Of a DNA stretch of 64,000 bases, positions 56,530-64,000 are shown piece by piece. The stretch lies in the NCBI GenBank assembly GCA_026929865.2, contig CM049397.1, forward strand, positions 1,711,001 through 1,775,000, written 5' to 3'. Source of the DNA: Hyperoplus lanceolatus (lineage: Eukaryota; Chordata; Actinopteri; Uranoscopiformes; Ammodytidae). How positions within the stretch are numbered: the first letter of the stretch is position 1; each line of letters starts with the position of its first letter. Under the pieces are notes generated by a model, which was given only the letters and a program-made list of their open reading frames with translations, did no database searches and was not told where the DNA came from. Position numbers and translations under genes: made by a program.

Positions 56530-58400
56530 CTACATACACTACAAGTTAAATGGCAAAACAAGAAAATCTTTTTCAGCTCTCTGTTTTGTTGATTTTTAAC
56601 CCCTGAGCATCACAATCCAGCATTCCCATAATGCACTGTATTCATCCAAGATGAACGAAAGGGAAATAAAAATAAACATTTAAAACTCCATACACAGCTA
56701 ATAAAGCGATTCGATTCTAAAAACTACCAGCATAGCATAGCTAAATACAAAGTAAACAACATGTTATTTGATTACATAAGTCAATATTATTTTTCTACAT
56801 GCAGAGCTGTCCCTTTCTCTTTGCTTGTCTGCTCTGCTTTTGGTTATGAACTATAAAAAAAAAATCAAGTAAGCGTGGTCACAGCTTGAAAAACTCTTTG
56901 GTGAGAAGAATGCAAGAGATTCAGTGCTGTGGCCTCACAGTCATCTGAGGTGTTCAGTGATTGGCATCATACAGCAGTGTGTAAGAGGAGTGGGCGTAGC
57001 CAAAGAGAGACACAACTAGAATTCCCCAACATCCAATGAGGATATATTTTCAGTATTTTGAGCCTTGAGTGATAATTGAGGTTCTGACCCAGGGTGGCAT
57101 TCTTGAATATAATTTATAATCGCAAAATGATCATTTGCTGGCTGGACAAGACTCCAGAATCAAGACAGCAGTCTGGTGACTTGTAATGAAAGTGTGCTAT
57201 ATAGCTGTTGAATAGGAGAAACAGCTGCTTCTGGATGTCTGTATATCCTCTGTTCTCTTTTAATGATGAGAACACATTGGACATGAGTCCCCGCCACAAT
57301 TTACACATCCTTCAGGTTGATGTTATGGCCATGAGTTCAAATTATGATTAGAACATATTTGTCAATAGACTCTCTGATGTCTAGTCTGGTTAGGCAGATG
57401 GGTGCTAGGACTATGATGGCCCTGGAGGGAAGCTACGGCTGTCAGACATGCAAAAATAATTGTTTAACCAGGTAAAAAAAATAGGTCCGTTGTCATTGTC
57501 TGCCGTAAGTATTTTTTCTTTGGTTTACATTATCCCTGATGCCCCGACGGGGGGGGGGGGTTGTCAATGCCTTCCACAACCGTTGAAAATAACAATTACA
57601 AAATGGTAAGTTATTGGTGGTTAGTAGCCATGGTAAAACACGTTTTAAATAAAGCCATATTTTATATATATTTCTCAGAGAAAAGCCCTTTGGGATTGTA
57701 ATTGAAGTCTCTCCCCGAGTCCACAGGCTTGTAATTTAGACTCTTTATCAAAAAATATTAATAATAAGCATTGAAAAGCTTCAGCTGTGAGTCACCCATC
57801 ATAGTCTTTGCAAAAAAATGAATCAACTACAAACAGGTCAATTTCCACTTCTAAGAGTGGACATAATGTGGACATAGCATGTATGCTTGAGACTGTTAAT
57901 AATGAAGTTATCTGAGGTCTAGTAGGACAATATGACCGTGGCTGAAATAACCCTCCACATTGTCCAGATTTGGGAGATGTGTGTAGTCTCGATGCTTTGA
58001 GAAAAAGTCCATTAATAATGAGCTGATGGCGTCAATTCAGTGTTCAAGGATGCCACACCATTTGAGGAATAATTATTTTCTTGGACCATTGCTATATCTA
58101 CCTGCAGAATTGCCAGACTGCTAAAGAACACGTTTCAAGTAAACACAAGAATTATAAAGCTAAAAACCACCTTCAACAGCTCAACTGACCGTCGATGAGT
58201 CAGCTCATCTTATTGTCTGAGGATTGTCCTCTGCTGCACCATTGTGTTTGAACAAGTTCAACATCAGCAGCTATACACACAGTCATACAATATATTATTA
58301 ACTCCATCTCGAGGAAGTATCCTGGAGCGTTACACTGTCATCATAAAACTCAACTAGTCATAAACATCTTAAATCAAAAACTGTCAACAATCTGCATGAA

Positions 58401-58470
58401 AAGGCCTGCACGCTGAGGAAGACAGCTACTCCTAAAAGGCCTGCATGCTGAGGAAGACAGCTACTCCTAA
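58401..58470. repeat. 35 bp tandem duplication
   Basis: aaggcctgcacgctgaggaa... and aaggcctgcatgctgaggaa..., each 35 bases, differ at one base. Recent local duplication in the presumed 3' UTR. Confidence 0.95.
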
Positions 58471-61409
58471 AGCAAAAGAGGAAGCTGTAAAGGTTTGGGG
58501 AGTGAGCCAAATCTTATAGAATCTCCCCCAGGGGACCATGGACATTGACTGCAAATGTAAAGCAACTCAGACCAGTTGTATTTGGAACAGAGGGTTGTGC
58601 TATTGAGTCTGTGTTAAAAAAAATCAAATATGAACTATTTAGCTGTGCATTGTGAAATCATTTAAGAATCCTTAAATGTGATTCTCAGTCATGAAAGAGG
58701 AGATTTGGGAGACAGCACAAATATAAAAGCTGTGATCGCCATGGTTCCACGGTGCTGTCTTCCTCTTCAGGAGCACGTTTTCATGCATATTGGATTTGTT
58801 TTGAGAGGCGTCCCTACCGTGTCTCACAAAAGGCTGTTTTGTTGTGCCGGCACAACACGTAATGCAAAAAGCACTTTGAATATGCTTCATTCTCTAGTAT
58901 AATCTAATGTTTTATCTTTGACTCAACAGCATGTTGTGCTCACACAAATACACTGATATGGAACACTATTAATACTCTGGCAATTAAAATTGTGGACATG
59001 CTTGTTGGCACTGTATATAACAAATGAGGTAGATGTTTGTCAATAAAATATTCCCTTCTTTGGTATAATCATACAAAATATGAAAAAGAAATCCAGTGAT
59101 CTATTGAAGTAAAACATTGATTTTCATGTAGCTGTACAACAATAATAAAATGAAATTTATGAGGTATATGTTGTATTCATACTTTACTATGACTATATAC
59201 AGGTAGATCGGTGAGGTATCTTAAAGAAGACTCAAAAAGAGTTCGCAAAACCAAGTGGTGGAGCTGAATGCAAGGTTCGCTGGATTGGATATCAAACATA
59301 ATAAATAAAATATGCAAATAAAAACCCATATATCTTCATACTAAAACCCATTTCCCTTCACAATAAAGAACATGGTATATATTTTTGAAAAGCAGAGGAA
59401 AAAACAAGAAAGTAATAGAGAAAGAAAGAGGAAGAAGCATTCTGATGTTAAACACAAGTGCATTACTAATACAAATAAACCTGGATACTATTCACAATAT
59501 AGATGTCTGCTGTCACCTCCTCGCTCTCTGTTGACTGAAGTGCTCTCCTCTTCCCCATGGCGCTCAAGGCCAAAAGGCTCTGTACGGCCACTTCTCTCCA
59601 CCAACACCACGCCAGCTTTGTGCTTCTGTATTATATTCATACTTATTATGATACTTCCTACACGCTAGTGGTCCTAGCTTTAGTCAATGTGCATTACAGA
59701 ACATTTCTTCAAAGACAACAATGCAATCTCATGTGCTGCAGCTCTACCGCACTCAGCAGAGATGTTGAAATTACTTCTGTCCACAACCAGTGGAGCAATG
59801 ATGTTGATTGCAATGTTTCAGCCATTGAATGAGGAAAGCATTGAAAACGGATCAACTTGTCATTTCATCATTTAAAGCTTTATGATGTATTTTTCTTGGA
59901 CGTCACCAGACATATATTCTGTGATCTTGACAAACAAAGCTTGTTTGTTTCATATTAACAATTTATTCTATAATCAAAACACAGGGTCTTGTGATTAGGT
60001 ACTGTATATTGTCATAAAATAAAATGAAGTAACACTTATTTTGCGATCCCAGCAAAAGAAAACCTTGGAGAAAAGGACTTGACTAAATGTCGTTAGAAGC
60101 CTTCCACAGTTAAAAGGGCTTCAAAGTGATACTGTTTTATAGTGGCCATGTTGGACTTCCATAAACAGAAGCTTTGAACAGCTCCTTGCTTTCCCCCAAA
60201 TGACTCTCTGTTTAGCCAATAATCTGGTCAGCTAAGTATTGTGACGTTGACAATCCATCTGATTAGTACAACTTAAATACTAAACAGCTAATAATAACTG
60301 TGTGCCATTCAATACAATCCTCCTAACTGTATGATAGAGTTGAGTGTGACTTTTCCTATAACATATATAATGTCTAGAAAAATGTGGAAAAATGCTAGTT
60401 GATGGTGTAAGGATAACAAATCTTTGGTGAATTTTTCTCATCTGAAATTTCCACTGGTGTTGTGATTATGCCAATGTGCATTCCCTCATTCCCTTTATTT
60501 TATTGTTAACTGTGTTGACTTGTAGCCGGTGTAATATACAGGGCTGGATTACCAACTGGGCAGATCTGCCAACTGCTCTAATGCCAAAAGACACTATTTT
60601 GATATTTTTCTTTAAATATTTTGGTTAAATGCTAGTGCCCTATGGAGGGACACTGCATCAAAATTAAATTCTAATACAGATTGGGCCCCCTAACAGGTTA
60701 ATAAGATAATTCACTTATATAAAATATGGGATCGGAACATGCTAGTAGATATAACTACTGAATGTGTAAATTTAAACTTGCTTGGTTCCCAGACATGAGT
60801 GGCCATAGGCTAAGAGTGTACTTTACAAACTAACTGTCCAATGGAACACCTTGCTAATGGTTTGTCCCAAGGCTCTGATGAGACTGGACTGTTAAGCAGT
60901 CTAGACAAACTCACTACAGAACACTTATGAAAGAATTTTAGTAACATGAAGGTTTGGTAACTGGTACCAAACCATAGTGTGAATGCTGGGAGTGTTGACC
61001 CGGCACATATCAGTTTCTTCTTTGGTATAAGCTGTATGCATCGGGTGTCTGAGGTCTGAGGCCCTCATCTCTTGTTTAGAGGGAGTCTTCACTTGGCATC
61101 ATCCAGGGGTTCAACCTGAACTACTCCACACTAAACACACATCTTTGAGGAGGTGAAAAACAATGGTAACACACACAGAGGGTTAAATGTCCTGGATATA
61201 CACACCGCTACTCAGAGCAGGAGGAGTGGGCATAATGGAGGCAGGGCGGATCTCGTGCCTGTTAGTATTAGGTCAAGTTTGGTGCTGACCAACAAAAACC
61301 CTGATGGGAGTGGATAGAGAGAAAAGCCAAGTGTAGCTTATGTGATGACCATGTACTGTATATCCAGCTGCTTGGTGTCTTTGAGAAGGAGAAGCCGCCT
61401 CCCCTCTTG

Positions 61410-61447
61410 TGGTGTGTGTGTGTGTGTGTGTGTGGGGGGGGGGGGGC
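61410..61447. repeat. (GT)n-G13 tract directly after the stop codon
   Basis: A run of about twelve GT units followed by a run of thirteen G on the + strand. On the coding (minus) strand it forms the first bases of the 3' UTR, two bases after TGA. Confidence 0.97.
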
Positions 61448-61593
61448 TCAGGGGGAGGGGCCTCTGTGGAGTGAGGAAGAGGAGGATGAGGAAGAGGAGG
61501 AGGGCTGGAACTGTGAGGGACTGCTGCTCTTCCCCTGGCTGTGATGGTGTCCAGTCATCGCTGCTATGGCCGACTGTCTGGAGAACAGGACGC
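61448..61593 (-). CDS. arid3c: ARID3-family terminal coding exon
   Basis: 48 codons plus two bases that complete a glycine codon with the previous exon. After the VLFSRQ end of the REKLES strand the sequence is low-complexity: a His/Ser/Gln stretch and ten serines coded mainly by tcc/tct. Such tails vary freely among ARID3 proteins. Confidence 0.8.
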
Positions 61594-62216
61594 CTGAGAA
61601 TAACACAGCAGCTCTTTAAGTCAGCCTCACACTCCACACTGTTCTGGCATCAGTTCTTAAAGGACTGTGCCAGCGTTTCACGTATTTTTATAGTCTGATT
61701 ATAACAAACGACATAACACTACTCAAGCACACAATATAATATCCTAATAAAAACCTACTTTCAGACTTTTTAAAATTCATTTGTCATCTACTTCCAGATC
61801 ATCATCACAACTTGTTTTCAACTGAACACACAACCTTCACACTCAGATGGAGAGAGGGGAGTAATTCAGTGATTCACACACACACGCACGCACACAAACA
61901 CACACACTCTAGGCAGACACATAAGACAATAAGCCCCATCAACTTCAAATCCACAGGCCCAATCTTGAGATGTTTAACTTTTTTAACTCTATTGGACTGC
62001 CACTTCATTACGATGGATTTTATAGCAAAGACATCAAATTGCGAGGAGGACTAAGCACCAGGGTGCTGCTATAACTTATTGAATTTCCTTCCTGCAATTA
62101 CATCAGCAAACGGCCCTTCTATTTACCTGTGTAGACAACTCCATTTATTTCTATTGACATGTTGATGCTGCTAATGCCGTTGGTAGACAGGTTCAATGCG
62201 GTCTCTTGTCTATCAT
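61448..62216 (-). CDS. arid3c: ARID3-family transcription factor, last two coding exons
   Basis: ARID3 (Bright/Dril) proteins bind AT-rich DNA through an ARID domain and use a C-terminal REKLES region for self-association and nuclear shuttling. The penultimate exon, 62216-62127 (acceptor tgacag, donor gtaaat), reads DRQETALNLSTNGISSINMS then IEINGVVYTG; the last, 61593-61448 (acceptor tctcag), reads VLFSRQSAIAAMTGHHHSQG, KSSSPSQFQPS, a ten-serine run and LHRGPSP before TGA. SSINM..EINGVVYTGVLF is the hallmark end of REKLES. From memory it is closest to ARID3C (ARID3A has NGIMYTG, ARID3B differs more), but the paralogue is not certain. The ARID domain lies right of the window. Confidence 0.8.
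62127..62216 (-). CDS. arid3c: ARID3-family penultimate exon (REKLES end)
   Basis: A 90-base exon, too short for routine ORF calling. It holds LNLSTNGISSINMSIEINGV followed by VYT, the most conserved part of the REKLES C-terminus. Splice sites are canonical on both sides, and the phase fits the next exon. Confidence 0.85.
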
Positions 62217-64000
62217 CTGTCAAGAGAGGAGGCAGAGAGCGAGAGAGAGAAAAACTCAATATGAGCATTTAGAAAGGGAACAGAAGAAGCGAGGGAGCGC
62301 CTGGCGGAATATTGGTGATAATTCAGAGAGTGACAGGATAAGGAGAGCTGTATTAAAGAGTTCTGGGGGAGAAAGAACTGTCTAAAGAGGTTACAGTCAT
62401 TTGTACATGTCAGTCATGAATAAATCCTATAGCAGAACACAGTTGGAATTCCTGGCTGAATAAATGGGACTGGTTGTGAAATAATAGAAATGTCTGAATT
62501 AGACATAGCAACACTACACATGGAGTGGTCTTAGTGAAGAGACTGCTGACATATCTAAACCATCTGTAAAGCAAAATGTATCCGTCGTCTGGGTGGAGAC
62601 AAATAACAGTCTTTGGATATAATCTTTGAATAACAGTGTTTTATGTGAGGGCCAGACGACCAGCACGGGAATTAACCTGAGAAAAGATTCTCACTCATTT
62701 CTCCATCAGGTATCAAGTGTTAAAGCCTGCTATTATGACTAATATGAGAGAAGCAGCCATGCAGACAGAAATGATATCACACTTGAGCAGATAGGCCCCT
62801 TCTTCTTCCTTTAGCCTCTATCATTAAGTCATATGTGACTTATGGCTTGTCTTGCTGGCTGCAGCCAAAGCCCAGAAATACAAGCATCTGTGCTCATGAC
62901 AAGCTGCATTCTGCCTGTGGTCAAGAATGACTATTTATTCATCCCATTGTATGAGGTTGAGCTTCAAATGACATGTTATATCATGATCTATGTGCACATT
63001 AGTGGTGCAGGCGTCTCACAGCTGGACGTTAGAGTCTGTGAAATACAACTGGTGACGGTGCCAAATAGTCTGTGTTTGACAGGCTTTAAGATCCACCCAC
63101 CCACTGTGGTAGAGGCACTGTCATTTAAGTCTGATTGGAGGCATCTATTTACTCCAAATGACAGAAACAAACAGTTTAAAAGTATACATTAAAATCAGGC
63201 TTTCACTTCTTATTATAAGCATGTTTCAATGTCATCATTTAAAATAAAAGGACGTTCAGTCAGTTACAATGATAAGATGTGGCTGGCATTATTCTAGATT
63301 TTAACAAAGCCCACGAAAAGACCAAAACCAACATGTTGAACCAACTCTTTCTACTTTCTGTAGCCCACTCGAAAACGTACATCTTCAAAAGTCCTCACCA
63401 ATATAGTTAGGCTCAGTATGTTCAGAAACAAACAGGAGGAAGTAGTGCATTAGTTGGGGACTATTTTCAGGGGCGGATGATTCCAAATGTAGTCCTCCGG
63501 TGAGTATTTGGCAACAAGACGGTGTCCGTGGGATGAAGTAAAATAAACTGCAGCCTGTGTGTTCATGGTGATGAAGGAACATGTCACAGTGACTCACTGA
63601 TGTGTTTTTAGATAGAAGATATCGAGGGCTTGGAGCAAAAGGGGCGTAAGTGACATATTTGGCGAAAATGACTTATCATTTTAAAGGTCTTGATAAGTTC
63701 TATCAAATGGTAAAAGAATAACGTCACTATACATTTTACTTTTTGAAATAAGGGCTGAAAACATAAAGGCGTCAGTGAAAACCTTCAGTTGAGTTTGGAG
63801 CAAAAAAGGAGTAAGTGCATCATAATTAGGCTAAAGAGCTGACAATATGGAGGGAATGCAGAAAAGACCAACACTTATATTACAGAAAAAGTGTTTTGAA
63901 TATGTTTGGAGAACCTGATATACCCACATATGATGGAGACAATATGGACACTAAAATAAACACTTTATTTTTTATTTTATTTTAATAAATATATAATTTT
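62217..64000 (-). other. Intron of the ARID3-family gene, nothing else recognised
   Basis: No further ARID3-like exon was found to the window end; the upstream REKLES and ARID exons must lie further right. No clear mobile elements. Confidence 0.5.

Larger units (their letters stand above)
56505..61447 (-). other. Probable long 3' UTR of the ARID3-family gene
   Basis: The region downstream of the minus-strand stop is AT-rich, carries no recognisable mobile element over nearly 5 kb, unlike the rest of the window, and ends at a minus-strand AATAAA (56522-56529). This fits one long 3' UTR, but nothing here proves that the transcript runs so far. It contains a 35 bp tandem duplication (58401-58470) and a G11 run (57549-57560). 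Confidence 0.5.

Noticed and set aside
63385-63597. Upstream ARID3 exon candidate on the minus strand
   Set aside because: The translation shows no REKLES or ARID similarity.

Overview
The window looks like a ray-finned (teleost) fish nuclear genome. It shows spliced vertebrate genes with GT-AG introns, and a dense mix of fish-type transposable elements: Tc1-like, hAT, PIF/Harbinger-like and piggyBac-like DNA transposons, L2/CR1-like and L1/Tx1-like LINEs, tRNA-derived SINEs and LTR fragments. Long (CA)n and (TAA)n microsatellites are also present. The exact species cannot be told from the sequence alone.

Two host genes are supported, facing each other. At the left, the 3' half of a PIAS-family SUMO E3 ligase (best match pias2) lies on the + strand in seven coding exons between 676 and 7932. 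It carries the SP-RING, the SUMO-interacting acidic/serine segment and the C-terminal ISLD tail. At the right, the last two coding exons of an ARID3-family transcription factor (61448-61593 and 62127-62216, minus strand) encode the end of the REKLES region. They are followed by what looks like a roughly 5 kb 3' UTR ending near 56505. The starts of both genes lie outside the window. I recognise no intact host gene in between.

Layout. 1-8000: pias2, whose 4.7 kb first intron holds a LINE fragment, an inverted Tc1-like pair and two hAT-like elements nested inside one another. 9.5-15.1 kb: a Tc1-like deletion derivative, a 1 kb imperfect palindrome, a TTAA-flanked MITE and a piggyBac-like remnant. 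17.4-19.6 kb: a decayed spliced integrase-core gene, convergent with a small intact RING-like ORF. 20.97-27.75 kb: an almost complete L1/Tx1-like LINE with a 14 bp target duplication, carrying a hAT element that itself carries a SINE. 28-42 kb: LTR, MITE, Tc1 and hAT insertions, several with exact 8 bp duplications. 42.2-45.6 kb: a 3.3 kb block bounded by about 280 bp inverted repeats with a ruined unknown protein inside. 45.6-51.7 kb: L2-like LINE, LTR/gag-pol remnant, Harbinger-like element with a Myb/SANT-like reading frame, microsatellite and SINE. 53.6-55.4 kb: an interrupted SINE and a 144 bp hAT-type MITE. From 56.5 kb on, sequence is repeat-poor and belongs to the ARID3 gene.

Most of the biology here is transposon history. 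Nothing visible forms an operon-like or pathway-like unit except the integrase/RING-like pair, whose link is only suggested by adjacency. No CRISPR array, functional tRNA gene or rRNA gene is present.
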